This document shows, in pieces, positions 17,101 through 24,331 of a DNA stretch of 64,000 nt. Made by a program: the position numbers and the translations under genes. Source of the stretch: Clostridia bacterium (GTDB lineage Bacteria; Bacillota; Clostridia; Oscillospirales; CAG-272); the NCBI GenBank assembly GCA_017467105.1, contig JAFTSU010000027.1, positions 1 to 64,000 of the forward strand, written 5' to 3'. The number at the start of each line of letters is the position of its first letter. The stretch's first letter is position 1. The notes beneath the pieces were generated by a model. That model did not search any database. It had not been told where the DNA came from and worked only from the letters and a program-made list of their open reading frames with translations.

Positions 17101-19295
17101 GAATACTCGCCTACGTTAACTCCGCCGCCGGATACAGACATAATAAGAGGTATTCCGTCAATACCCATAATGCTGTGTGTCGGTGGAGATACGCTTTGAT
17201 AGGTGGCATTAAATACGGTGCTTGTCGAGCTGAATTTCAATTCTGATACGTCGTAGGCTGCCCGCTCTACGTTAACCTTACAGGTGGTGCTGACGCCCAG
17301 ATAGGTAATAAGCACCCCGACGTCTCCATAGAGGAATGACTCTCCCTGCTGATAGCTTACCTTAAGTCTCTCGGCTGTTACAGACTCTTCTCTACCGCTT
17401 CTGTAAACCGCAATAGCGATAAGTCCGTCGGGTATAAAGCTCTCAAAAGCCCGATAATCAGTAACTCTCGGCATTTCCGAAATATAGATTCTATCTACGC
17501 TATCAGCAAGAATCCGAAGCTCTGCGGGCGCTGATACAAGCTCGGTGTAATCGCCCGTTCCCTCTACTCTTGCTATTACGTAATATATTCCGACAGCGGA
17601 GGGCGGTGTATGTGTGTACGCACCGCCCTCGGAGGACGAATACAAATATTTTACCTCTCCAAAGCGAGAGGACGCGCTTACCTTGGTCTCGCATCCCTCG
17701 TATGCGTTTTGAACAGTCAGCTCACTCTGCCACGCATTTTCTGCCTTAACTATCCTATAATAAATATTTGTCTCTTTTTCCTCGCTGTTTTCAAATCTGT
17801 AGTTATACGGATCTTTTAGTATGAGTCTTATAGGATATTTTCCCGCGCTTATTCCACCGGTTATCTCCGCTGTATAATGAGGGGAATAAGGTAGATTAGG
17901 GGTGATCTCTGCTCCCGTATATTCAATGGGCGTGACGGTCGGAAGTAAAACCGTTGCCGGCTCTACTTTTACACTTATATTTTCAGCTCTGACAGTTACC
18001 TCGGAAACGCCGTGTCTGAAGGTTATTATGCAGGTGTAATATCCGCTGTCACTTACCTCAGATACGTTAATAAAGCTTCCTCTGCCTATCTCCTCGCCCC
18101 CTCTTTCCCATACGTAACTGTAGCTGCCACCGGAGCTGTCAAGAGGATGAAACAGATCATCTACCGTCAATTCTCTGTCTTTACCGTCGTAAACGAAATC
18201 AAGAGTGGTCACTCTGAAGGTCGGCGGTATTAATGTGAACCCGGCATATACGTCCATATCCGCCGTTACAGAAGTGTTCGTCGCAAGGACTGACGAATAT
18301 TCTCTGTCAAGATACCAGCCGGAAAACATATATCCCTCTTCCGAGTTAGGCTTCGGCAGCACGACCGTCTCTCCCTCAAGATACTCAAGCTCGGTAACGC
18401 TGCTGCCGAAATGAGCTCTGACTGTATACGGCTTATATACCGCTAGAAAATTACTTGATGAGGTGGTTTTATGAGAATCGAAATAGGTTAGCTTTTCCTC
18501 TCTTCCATCCTTGTTTGTCAGACTAAAGTATGCAACGCTTTCTCCTCTCGCGCCGTAGATCAGCTCGGTAAGCGTACCGTCCCTCAGATTACCTCCGTAA
18601 GATATCCTTACGACCGACTCGGGACAAAAGCCTTCCGAAATATGAAATGGTTTGTCGGTTATTATCTCATTTCCAATACCCGAGAGGCTTGCGCCGAGAG
18701 TAAGCGAAGAATCCGAAATAACTGCCGCGCCGCCTCCGTTTATCACCTCACCCGACAGAAGCTCCGCTGCTCCGCTTTTTAATAGGATCGTGGCTTCGCT
18801 GCTTATGGTGATAACCGCCGTATCGGTCATAACGAAGCGAGAGGTGGCGGAATAATCCAGAACTATAGCCGCGCCGCGCTCAGAGCTTACCGTCGCGCCT
18901 TGGGCGAATAGCTCTCCGCCCCTTACCAGAATACCGTATTCATCGGTAAAACTAACGCTTGCCTCGGAGAGCGTGAGCCTTGTGCCGCTATGAAGCGTAA
19001 AGCTTCCTTTGGATGAAAGAGAGCCGCTCAGAACGTATTCTCCCTCCGGAATATCTATCCTGCCGTACGACTCTACGCCGTCAAGGGTCAGACGTCCACC
19101 TGAGGTTTTGCCGATAAGCTCCTCAAGCTCTCCCGTGCTGACTTTTATGGGAACACCGTCAGAATAAAGATATAGGGTATATCCGCCATCCTCCCCTCTG
19201 ATTATGTATTCCCTGCTCTCAGCCGCATCCGATCTGACGGCAAAAAAGGTTCCCAGGAATATGAGAAATAACGATACGATTATTGCCTTTTTCAT
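14193..19295 (-). CDS. Giant surface protein: signal peptide, beta-rich N-terminus, InlB-like and MBG/Ig-like repeats, one TM, cytosolic uL15-like domain
   Basis: 1700 residues. A signal peptide (MKKAIIVSLFLIFLGTFF, cut near ADAAE at about 24) is followed by a Gly/Ser/Thr-rich, repeat-like beta region to about 270, an InlB-type repeat (ENYMFSGWY-like GYMFSGWYLD) near 300-355, an Ig-like module with SDSGYYTCII, then many MBG-like repeats marked by YDG or YTG plus SVNYNPP-type ends, to about 1400. A TM segment (AMIIIVTLLSLAFTLF) lies near 1432-1453. The cytosolic tail is acidic, then about residues 1610-1690 align with the C-terminal half of ribosomal protein uL15: VDTLSR, VDVNVLKKKCLVP, LKVLARGVLDKSLSV, SAVKMIALTGG. 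Such a membrane-tethered L15-like domain is very unusual. Promoter and GAGG site are upstream. Role unknown: adhesion outside and ribosome or RNA contact inside is speculation. Confidence 0.85.
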   Translation of the reverse strand: MKKAIIVSLFLIFLGTFFAVRSDAAESREYIIRGEDGGYTLYLYSDGVPIKVSTGELEELIGKTSGGRLTLDGVESYGRIDIPEGEYVLSGSLSSKGSFTLHSGTRLTLSEASVSFTDEYGILVRGGELFAQGATVSSERGAAIVLDYSATSRFVMTDTAVITISSEATILLKSGAAELLSGEVINGGGAAVISDSSLTLGASLSGIGNEIITDKPFHISEGFCPESVVRISYGGNLRDGTLTELIYGARGESVAYFSLTNKDGREEKLTYFDSHKTTSSSNFLAVYKPYTVRAHFGSSVTELEYLEGETVVLPKPNSEEGYMFSGWYLDREYSSVLATNTSVTADMDVYAGFTLIPPTFRVTTLDFVYDGKDRELTVDDLFHPLDSSGGSYSYVWERGGEEIGRGSFINVSEVSDSGYYTCIITFRHGVSEVTVRAENISVKVEPATVLLPTVTPIEYTGAEITPNLPYSPHYTAEITGGISAGKYPIRLILKDPYNYRFENSEEKETNIYYRIVKAENAWQSELTVQNAYEGCETKVSASSRFGEVKYLYSSSEGGAYTHTPPSAVGIYYVIARVEGTGDYTELVSAPAELRILADSVDRIYISEMPRVTDYRAFESFIPDGLIAIAVYRSGREESVTAERLKVSYQQGESFLYGDVGVLITYLGVSTTCKVNVERAAYDVSELKFSSTSTVFNATYQSVSPPTHSIMGIDGIPLIMSVSGGGVNVGEYSVTLSFSTDSANYTLPDPITVKLVIAPYTANITWQKTQFVYDGNLCVPVATYVDVHGAIRYATVSGGAINAGKNYIATASVSDPNYLLSSTECGFSILRADYILDRVEWSETVYSYTGEPLSVTLSGLPEGLSVIGYIDASATDAGEYTARAVFSYDSVNYNPPPSMTHKWRIDPIPYDDSGYSFADTRATYDGEVHYPTFTGNMPTGIDGCTLSYSFSCGATHVNEGVVAVTVTFASESKNYLVPPPMTVYVEILPQGITVTWTEDELVYTGKPLAPSAYSPITDVSVGGEAVNAGAYVAVCSSLNDDYFVINSEHPFTVNKAHNYWTVLPSLSDIYEGYSPSPVCEAIWGQATYYFYSDPDCTVEAYPSGAGVYYAIAAVPESENYLPLISSPIRFCVMEVLPIGLSAALLSDSLTAFTRVTDEEVSLHLCYNDGTSRRISLSEAAVSYQSADSLRRSDTKINLSYGVFSVELPLSVGYASYDLSAVSWSDDVFLYDSLPKLPTLSGLPLGVSVKGYSISPVTNAGTYSVEAYLEYDVENYLMPVIPAHSFNVLPCTVPCPRIESREYDGSYYVPTSPSALYAYSEITPERFVGEYTLYAELTDPVNYVFEDGTVSQRVTYLITPKVLTFTVSDFDLYLWESEITPHYVMTDGEAVAGDDLMLRIEVTDGIIALRSDNPNYELSVTVGKVNSLGYPSPETTAMIIIVTLLSLAFTLFAIVVYSERERILDCIAVIRYRFSRIKHTSEVHREESGVGRSLGGVPTYNNEENYSACDPEYCPEAPVYEDDRYEEADEEPTTSKDQCTYDAESAERDLYGRSDGYGSISESNHEEPSPEDKLLYNVEAIDSQRADVLITDSLAKNLVKRSPEIIFTEGEGRSVINVDTLSRNFNQGDRVDVNVLKKKCLVPYDTAYLKVLARGVLDKSLSVYANDFSLSAVKMIALTGGESVRVITRRLKGEEGRSEKKG

Positions 19296-19329
19296 AAAAA
19301 CCTCGCTTACATATTCATTTACTTGGTAA

Positions 19330-19358
19330 ATTATACCATCGCGGCATTATCCTTTCAA
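19330..19358 (-). promoter_or_regulatory. Promoter for the giant surface protein
   Basis: Minus strand TTGAAA (19353-19358), 17-base spacer, TATAAT (19330-19335). Confidence 0.75.
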
Positions 19359-19484
19359 TACCGTGTGGCGTTAAGATTTCTACGTTTACCGTCACAACGC
19401 GAGGCTGTTCGGCAATACATCCAAGCAATCGGGAATAATCAGCAAAAAAAACCACTTAACAAATCAGGGACGTTTTCATAAACG
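19359..19484. other. Intergenic stretch without recognisable gene
   Basis: Part of a 329-bp gap between the surface protein and the FTR-like gene. Apart from the promoter at its left and terminator at its right I see no ORF with a ribosome site and no strong RNA fold. Confidence 0.5.
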
Positions 19485-19526
19485 AAAAACGGCGCAGTAA
19501 ATTTCCGACCGGAAATATACGGCGCC
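19485..19526 (-). terminator. Terminator of the trx-FTR operon
   Basis: On the minus strand GGCGC...ATTTCC, GGTC loop, GGAAAT...GCGCC, then GTTTTTCG. It lies about 100 bp after the FTR-like stop. Confidence 0.75.
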
Positions 19527-19624
19527 GCGGGCTTCACGTTATATTTTGGGAGTGAGAGTATGATCCGGCAGCAACGAATACCGACCGGAAGGATATACGC
19601 TATGCGTAATGGTGGGACGCAATA

Positions 19625-19822
19625 CTACTTCTCCTTGTAATAAAGCATACAGTGGCAGTATCCCTCGAAGCTCTCATCAGCTATCTGCTCCTTGAACTCC
19701 CGACACATGCACTTGTTCTCCTCAGATCGCTCAAGACGGCAGGGACAGTATCCTCCCGTGCGTCTGAGTCCCTCTTTGATAGCCTCTACTACCTCTTTGT
19801 TTTCGTTAAACCTTACCTTCAT
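19625..19822 (-). CDS. Ferredoxin-thioredoxin reductase catalytic-chain-like protein
   Basis: A 65-residue protein with the Cys layout CPC...CMC...CHC (GGYCPCRL, KCMCREF, GYCHCML) of the FTR catalytic subunit, which holds a [4Fe-4S] cluster beside a redox disulfide. FTR passes ferredoxin electrons to thioredoxin. It is shorter than plant FTR beta chains and has no variable-chain partner nearby, as in some anaerobes. The start codon overlaps the stop of the thioredoxin gene (ATGA), which implies translational coupling and a shared function in anaerobic, ferredoxin-driven thiol reduction. Confidence 0.82.
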   Translation of the reverse strand: MKVRFNENKEVVEAIKEGLRRTGGYCPCRLERSEENKCMCREFKEQIADESFEGYCHCMLYYKEK

Positions 19823-20130
19823 TTGTACTCACCTATCATACGGCTGAGCTTATCCTTGGGAACGTAGCCCACGGATACGTCAAGAAGTGTGTTATCCTTG
19901 ACAAAGGCAACCATAGGTATACTCTGGACCTTGAACTGCATAGCAAGCTCCCTCTCCTCGTCAACGTTTATCTTAGCAAACTTAACGTCGGGATTCTCGC
20001 TTTCAAGCTCTGAGATTATGGGCGCCAGCATCTTGCAGGGACCGCACCAATCCGCATAAATATCGATAACGACGAGAGAGGAGCATTCCTCAACCTCGGC
20101 TTTGAAACTTGACTGAGTTAATTTGATCAC
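19819..20130 (-). CDS. trxA: Thioredoxin
   Basis: A 103-residue thioredoxin with the active site W28-C29-G30-P31-C32-K33 and the cis-Pro loop VQSIPMVAF. It reduces protein disulfides in the cytosol. The start is GTG at 20128-20130 with AAAGGA upstream. It is the first gene of a two-gene operon with the FTR-like protein, which suggests that its electrons come from ferredoxin rather than from NADPH. Confidence 0.95.
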   Translation of the reverse strand: MIKLTQSSFKAEVEECSSLVVIDIYADWCGPCKMLAPIISELESENPDVKFAKINVDEERELAMQFKVQSIPMVAFVKDNTLLDVSVGYVPKDKLSRMIGEYK

Positions 20131-20166
20131 TTTCTTAATCCTTTCATCCTGTATTTTAGTAATTGC

Positions 20167-20196
20167 ATTTTATCATAAAACTATACGCTATGTCAA
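20167..20196 (-). promoter_or_regulatory. Promoter for trxA-FTR
   Basis: Minus strand TTGACA (20191-20196), 18-base spacer, TAAAAT (20167-20172). It diverges from the thioesterase promoter about 40 bp away. Confidence 0.75.
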
Positions 20197-20235
20197 TAAA
20201 AATGAAGGAATTTCGGTTAATAAACAATTGTTGAT

Positions 20236-20264
20236 TTGACAACGGGTGAAAAAAGGTGTATTAT
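20236..20264 (+). promoter_or_regulatory. Promoter for the thioesterase gene
   Basis: TTGACA (20236-20241), 17-base spacer, TATTAT (20259-20264). It rules out the upstream in-frame ATG at 20256 as the start. Confidence 0.75.
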
Positions 20265-20306
20265 ATCCGTAAAAGAACACGCGCCCGTCGGGCAGAACGG
20301 AGATAT

Positions 20307-21017
20307 ATGAACGGATACAGAATGAAAACGTCGGTGGACGTACACGACGTGGACTATAACGGTATAGCAAGGGCATCCTCGGTGTTGAAATATATGCAAA
20401 GCGCGGCTCAGGCACAGCTGACGGAAAACGGAATGTCATACGGTGAGCTACACTCTATGAAGAGAGCCTTCATATTATCTAGAATACGCCTGGAAATAAG
20501 CCGCCCCCTGCTCGCTGATATGCCTCTTACGGCAATCACCTTCCCCTGCGAGAGCCGCGGCTACAGCTTTCTCAGATGCTACGCTCTGGAGCTGGACGGA
20601 GAGGTAGTTGCAAGGGCTGCGTCTATGTGGGCTCTGATAGACACGGATACGAAGGGGCTTGTCAAGGTGAACGATTTCGAGCTTGGTCTTACCACTCTTC
20701 CGCCAATCGACCTTACGGTTAATCGGTTCAGACTGCCCGACGCTATGACGGACGTGGGAGGCTACGGCGTGCATTACGGTGACGTGGATCAGAATATGCA
20801 TATGAACAACACAAGATATCCCGACATGTACTCGAATTTCCTGCCACTGAAGAATAAAATGATCAAGGCGATAACGATCAACTATATGAACGAGGCGGGC
20901 ATAGGAGATAAGCTCAGAGTACTGCGCTCGGAGAGCAACGGAAGCTATTATTTCAGGACTGTCCGCGGAGACGGAATGGTAAATTCAGAGGCTGAGATTG
21001 TGCTTTCTGATATATAA
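20307..21017 (+). CDS. Acyl-ACP thioesterase-like protein (double hot-dog)
   Basis: Probably hydrolyses acyl-ACP or acyl-CoA thioesters. Two hot-dog repeats are visible: the first begins TSVDVHDVDYNGIARASSVLKYMQ-like with the long helix, the second holds VHYGDVDQNMHMNNTRYPDM, the Asn/His active-site pattern of bacterial FatA/FatB-like enzymes. I take the ATG at 20307, 5 bases after CGGAG and downstream of the promoter, giving 236 residues, normal for the bacterial family. Single gene with its own promoter and terminator. Chain-length preference is not visible. Confidence 0.85.
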   Translation: MNGYRMKTSVDVHDVDYNGIARASSVLKYMQSAAQAQLTENGMSYGELHSMKRAFILSRIRLEISRPLLADMPLTAITFPCESRGYSFLRCYALELDGEVVARAASMWALIDTDTKGLVKVNDFELGLTTLPPIDLTVNRFRLPDAMTDVGGYGVHYGDVDQNMHMNNTRYPDMYSNFLPLKNKMIKAITINYMNEAGIGDKLRVLRSESNGSYYFRTVRGDGMVNSEAEIVLSDI

Positions 21018-21092
21018 TATATTGCATTAATTGACTTCGGGACGTCATAAATCCATATTTTACAATTTTTTTCGCCGATTTAAATGTTTTGA

Positions 21093-21128
21093 CCTGCGGG
21101 GGAGCTCACTTCCCTGCAGGATTTTTTG
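21093..21128 (+). terminator. Terminator after the thioesterase gene
   Basis: CCTGCGGG pairs with CCCTGCAGG (one G-U), then ATTTTTTGTTTTT. Confidence 0.85.
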
Positions 21129-21316
21129 TTTTTCTGCGCTCCTTTTTTCGCTATTTTGCTCCATATTTCTCTATTATTCGATAAAACGCTGCGCCAAGAG
21201 CAATTATTGCAATACATCCGGTTGATCGATTTCTTCCGACAAAAGCTGACGACGGTTTTCGAGCGACAGCACTTCTCCGAAAGTGATAGAATAAAAGTAA
21301 AAAACGGAGGAGCGTT

Positions 21317-21610
21317 ATGGCACACAGAGAAAAGACGAGCAGCACGGTTATCAGACGTGAGGAAAGAGAGGACGATTCGTACAAATATATCTACGAGCTG
21401 ACTGTAAGCGAGGGACAAAGCGTTTCCAGCTTCAGAATTCCACTTTATTCGATCGGTGTGGAAATGACGGACAGGCTTGGACAGATAAGGAAAGGAACGG
21501 TGAAGGAGGCGTTCGCCGATCCGGGACGGGCTATCCTCTTCTTTGACAAGGTGGTAAGGTGCCTGGCTACACCGATTGACTTGGCGTACATAGTGGAGGA
21601 TGAAATGTAA
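21317..21610 (+). CDS. Small protein, DUF6514-like
   Basis: A 97-residue cytosolic protein with a charged N-terminus and a compact alpha/beta core ending VVRCLATPIDLAYIVEDEM, like the small Clostridia family DUF6514 as I remember it. No catalytic motif is visible. AACGGAGGAG before the ATG and a terminator after the stop support a real single gene. No function is known; the family name is moderately sure. Confidence 0.7.
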   Translation: MAHREKTSSTVIRREEREDDSYKYIYELTVSEGQSVSSFRIPLYSIGVEMTDRLGQIRKGTVKEAFADPGRAILFFDKVVRCLATPIDLAYIVEDEM

Positions 21611-21632
21611 GCTTACGTAATATTTTACCATC

Positions 21633-21662
21633 GCACGTCTTCACCAAAGGCGTGCTTTTTTC
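21633..21662 (+). terminator. Terminator after the DUF6514-like gene
   Basis: GCACGTCTT, CACCA loop, AAGGCGTGC, then TTTTTTCTTTT. Confidence 0.85.
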
Positions 21663-21712
21663 TTTTGTCTCTCACGCTTTCACCGACAAACGAAGATTTA
21701 CCTTATTAAATC

Positions 21713-21741
21713 TTGCAAACGAATGCGATTTGTGATAAAAT
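21713..21741 (+). promoter_or_regulatory. Promoter for gpsA
   Basis: TTGCAA (21713-21718), 17-base spacer, TAAAAT (21736-21741). Confidence 0.7.
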
Positions 21742-21763
21742 ATAGGCGAAAAGGAGACGTATT

Positions 21764-22771
21764 ATGAAAATAGGTATACTTGGAGCCGGCACATGGGGTA
21801 CAGCACTTGCGGCATTGCTGGCTAAGAACGGGCACGGTGTGTCGCTGTGGTCCGCTCTGCCGGAGGAGGCAGAACAGCTGAAAAGCACAGGCCGACACAG
21901 AAATCTGCCGGAGGTGATCCTGCCTCACGGAATCGAATACACCCTAGACATAGCGGAGGCGATATGCGGAGCGGGACTCGTGATATTCGTGACCCCTTCC
22001 GAATTTATTCGACCGACTGCCGCGCGCGCCGCCGCTCATATTGAGCCTCATCAGATAGTGGCAAGTGCCGCAAAGGGTATTGAAAAGGAAACGCTTATGA
22101 CGATGACGGAGATAATCTCCGAGGAGATCGACGGCTGCGGAGTCTCTCCCAAGGCTCTGGTTGCTCTTTCAGGTCCTACCCACGCGGAAGAGGTCGCCCT
22201 GGGACTGCCCACTTCTATAGTTGCGGCATCGGAAAACGAGGAGGCGGCGCTGACCGTTGCCTCATTATTCTCAAACTCCTGTATGAGAGCATACGTAAAT
22301 TCGGACGTACGTGGTGTTGAGCTGTGCGGAGCGTTAAAAAATATAATCGCTATTGCCGCCGGAATATGCCACGGTATAGAATTCGGAGATAACGCCAAGG
22401 CGATGCTGATGACGCGCGGAATGACTGAGATCGCAAGACTGGGTATTGCTATGGGATGCGAAAAATCCACGTTTTACGGATTATCGGGAATCGGTGATCT
22501 GATAGTTACCTGCACCTCCCGTCACAGCCGAAACAACCGTTGCGGTGAGCTGATAGGCAAGGGGCTTACCTACGAGGAGGCGCAGAGGGAGATCGGAATG
22601 GTTGTAGAGGGTTATCACGCGCTTGAAGCCGCAGTTGAATTGTCGCAGAAACATAACGTTGAGATGCCGATAACTCAAGCGGTATACGACGTGATCAAAA
22701 GGGGCAGATCCCCCTACCCCGTTATCCGTGAGCTGATGACCAGAGGTATTAAGGACGAATCTGTAATTTAA
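21764..22771 (+). CDS. gpsA: NAD(P)-dependent glycerol-3-phosphate dehydrogenase
   Basis: It reduces dihydroxyacetone phosphate to sn-glycerol 3-phosphate for phospholipid synthesis. The Rossmann loop is GILGAGTWGTALA at the start; LSGPTHAEEVA, GVELCGALKNIIAIAAG with the catalytic Lys, and the late GLSGIGDLIVTCTSRHSRN are all classical GpsA motifs. 335 residues. AAGGAG lies before the ATG. In many Firmicutes it follows plsY; here plsY is 14 kb away. Confidence 0.96.
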   Translation: MKIGILGAGTWGTALAALLAKNGHGVSLWSALPEEAEQLKSTGRHRNLPEVILPHGIEYTLDIAEAICGAGLVIFVTPSEFIRPTAARAAAHIEPHQIVASAAKGIEKETLMTMTEIISEEIDGCGVSPKALVALSGPTHAEEVALGLPTSIVAASENEEAALTVASLFSNSCMRAYVNSDVRGVELCGALKNIIAIAAGICHGIEFGDNAKAMLMTRGMTEIARLGIAMGCEKSTFYGLSGIGDLIVTCTSRHSRNNRCGELIGKGLTYEEAQREIGMVVEGYHALEAAVELSQKHNVEMPITQAVYDVIKRGRSPYPVIRELMTRGIKDESVI

Positions 22772-22789
22772 TAATCCGATTTTCCACAA

Positions 22790-23183
22790 AAAAAGACGAA
22801 GGACTTAGCGTGTTATCCTTAATGGAGAACACTTTAAAACTAAGTTTGCCCTTTGGGCAAATGAAGTTATCTACGACACGTGAAGTTCACTTCGTGAGTG
22901 AAGTTTCGCCTGACGGAGAAATGATGAGCAAACTTAACTTCACGTGTGCACAGCATAAAATTCACTGCGTAGCAACTTCACTTTTGCTATAACAAAAACT
23001 TCACTAAAAGCAGAAAGAGATAACATTTCGGTTACTAACCGGTTCGTTATCTCTTTCTGTTGTTATAATGGTTTGAGCTTAGCCCGTTTGCGCTTGACTT
23101 GTTAAATACGATGCTCGGGCTTAATAGTGCTTTTCAAATACTCCGCTAAGAACATCGCACATTCACTCGTCCTTCGTCTTTTT
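22790..23183. repeat. 394-bp non-coding element with 15-bp perfect terminal inverted repeats and internal hairpins
   Basis: Ends are AAAAAGACGAAGGAC (22790-22804) and its exact inverse GTCCTTCGTCTTTTT (23169-23183). Inside are TTTGCCCTTTGGGCAAA (22845-22861), several GAAGTT/AACTTC blocks around 22860-23000 that can pair with one another, a 13-bp inverted repeat AGAAAGAGATAAC/GTTATCTCTTTCT (23012-23024 with 23046-23058), and an AGCCCG/CGGGCT pair near 23080-23125. It holds no transposase and no credible gene. The form is that of a MITE-like or REP-like dispersed element placed between the gpsA stop and the convergent serine acetyltransferase gene. Copy number elsewhere is unknown. Confidence 0.7.
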
Positions 23184-23208
23184 ACATAGGTGACGTATTT
23201 CGTGCTTA

Positions 23209-24054
23209 TTACTTGTAATAGACTTTTTCTCCCGGGGCCACGGAATGAGTGAGCCATACGTTACCTCCGATAACGCAACCGTCGCCTATTCTGGTATTAC
23301 CGCCGAGAATGGTTGCGTTAGCGTATATGACGCAGCCGTTTCCGATATCGGGGTGACGCTTTATGCCCTTGACCGGATTACCGTCGGAGTCGAGCTCGAA
23401 GCTCTTAGCTCCAAGGGTCACGCCCTGATATATCTTCACTCTGTCGCCTATAGTAGTGGTCTCGCCTATTACTATACCCGTGCCGTGATCTATGAAGAAG
23501 TACTCGCCTATGGTGGCGCCTGCGTGAATGTCAATTCCCGTCTTCTCGTGGGCATATTCCGTCATAATTCTGGAGATGTACGGTATGCTTTTCAGATAAA
23601 ACTCGTGAGCTACTCTGTATATAGAAATGGCGTAAAAGCCGGGATACGACAAAATGATCTCCTCGGGAGAGCGCGCCGCGGGATCTCCCTCGTATATAGC
23701 GATAACGTCCTTCATAAGCTTAGCCTTGACTGACGGTATGCTCTCCATTATTGAATAAGCTATAGTCTCGGTGTCTACGGTCCTATCCTCATCAAAGAAG
23801 GCGTAGGCAGAGGTTATCTGACGCTTGAGAGATAAGAAAAGCTCGTCGGCTAATTCACGGCGACTTTTGCCTAAATCCCCATCTATTCTGAAGTAGTCCG
23901 GAAACATAAGACACTGAATTTTTTTGATTATCGTAATGATCTCATTACGTGAGGGGAAGGTCACCGAATGCTTGTTAAAATAATCGTACTCACTCTCACG
24001 AGTCGCGTCCAGGTCGCTAAGAAAACCGTCAAGTATATCCGAATGTGAATGCAT
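23209..24054 (-). CDS. Serine O-acetyltransferase
   Basis: It transfers acetyl from acetyl-CoA to serine in cysteine synthesis. The C-terminal left-handed beta-helix is plain (GIDIHAGATIGEYFFIDHG, VIGETTTIGDRVKIYQGVTL, GCVIYANATILGGNTRIG). The His of DIHAGA and Asp-His of IDHGTG are the catalytic pair. The 170-residue alpha-helical N-terminus and length of 281 fit the CysE/EpsC-like forms found in anaerobes. AAAGGAG precedes the start and a good promoter lies upstream. No cysteine synthase gene is adjacent. Confidence 0.93.
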   Translation of the reverse strand: MHSHSDILDGFLSDLDATRESEYDYFNKHSVTFPSRNEIITIIKKIQCLMFPDYFRIDGDLGKSRRELADELFLSLKRQITSAYAFFDEDRTVDTETIAYSIMESIPSVKAKLMKDVIAIYEGDPAARSPEEIILSYPGFYAISIYRVAHEFYLKSIPYISRIMTEYAHEKTGIDIHAGATIGEYFFIDHGTGIVIGETTTIGDRVKIYQGVTLGAKSFELDSDGNPVKGIKRHPDIGNGCVIYANATILGGNTRIGDGCVIGGNVWLTHSVAPGEKVYYK

Positions 24055-24085
24055 TTTTGCTCCTTTCCGCCAAATAGATTAAGTT

Positions 24086-24114
24086 ATTGTATCATAAAGC
24101 GCGTTTTTTTACAA
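24086..24114 (-). promoter_or_regulatory. Promoter for the serine acetyltransferase gene
   Basis: Minus strand TTGTAA (24109-24114), 17-base spacer, TACAAT (24086-24091). Confidence 0.7.
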
Positions 24115-24155
24115 TAGCTTTTGCTGATTTTTTTAAAAAAACTTAAGTTTTTGTG

Positions 24156-24184
24156 TTGATTTTTTGACACGGGTGTGCTATAAT
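24156..24184 (+). promoter_or_regulatory. Promoter for the helicase-nuclease gene
   Basis: TTGATT (24156-24161), 17-base spacer, TATAAT (24179-24184), with TGTGC before the -10. The transcript has a leader of about 140 bases with small GC hairpins (GCGGC/GCCGC near 24258, CCGCC/GGCGG near 24298). Confidence 0.75.
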
Positions 24185-24331
24185 TTAATTTGTGGTAAAA
24201 TATTTTGTTTTACTTTTTATTAAAGTATACTTTTGTGTACATTTTACGTATTTAACGCGGCTAAGGCTGCCGCTTATTCATAATATTAAATCGAAACCGC
24301 CTCGGCGGATCATATAGAACAGGAGAAAAAG

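Noticed and set aside
21031..21225. 64-codon Cys/Phe-rich plus-strand ORF after the thioesterase gene
   Set aside because: Spans the thioesterase terminator and has no ribosome site.
21080..21631. 183-residue minus-strand ORF opposite the DUF6514-like gene
   Set aside because: Cys/Ser/Arg-rich, no ribosome site, runs across a plus-strand terminator and opposite a gene with good signals.
22810..22992. 60-codon ORF inside the 394-bp repeat element
   Set aside because: Its sequence is made of the element's inverted-repeat blocks and it has no ribosome site.
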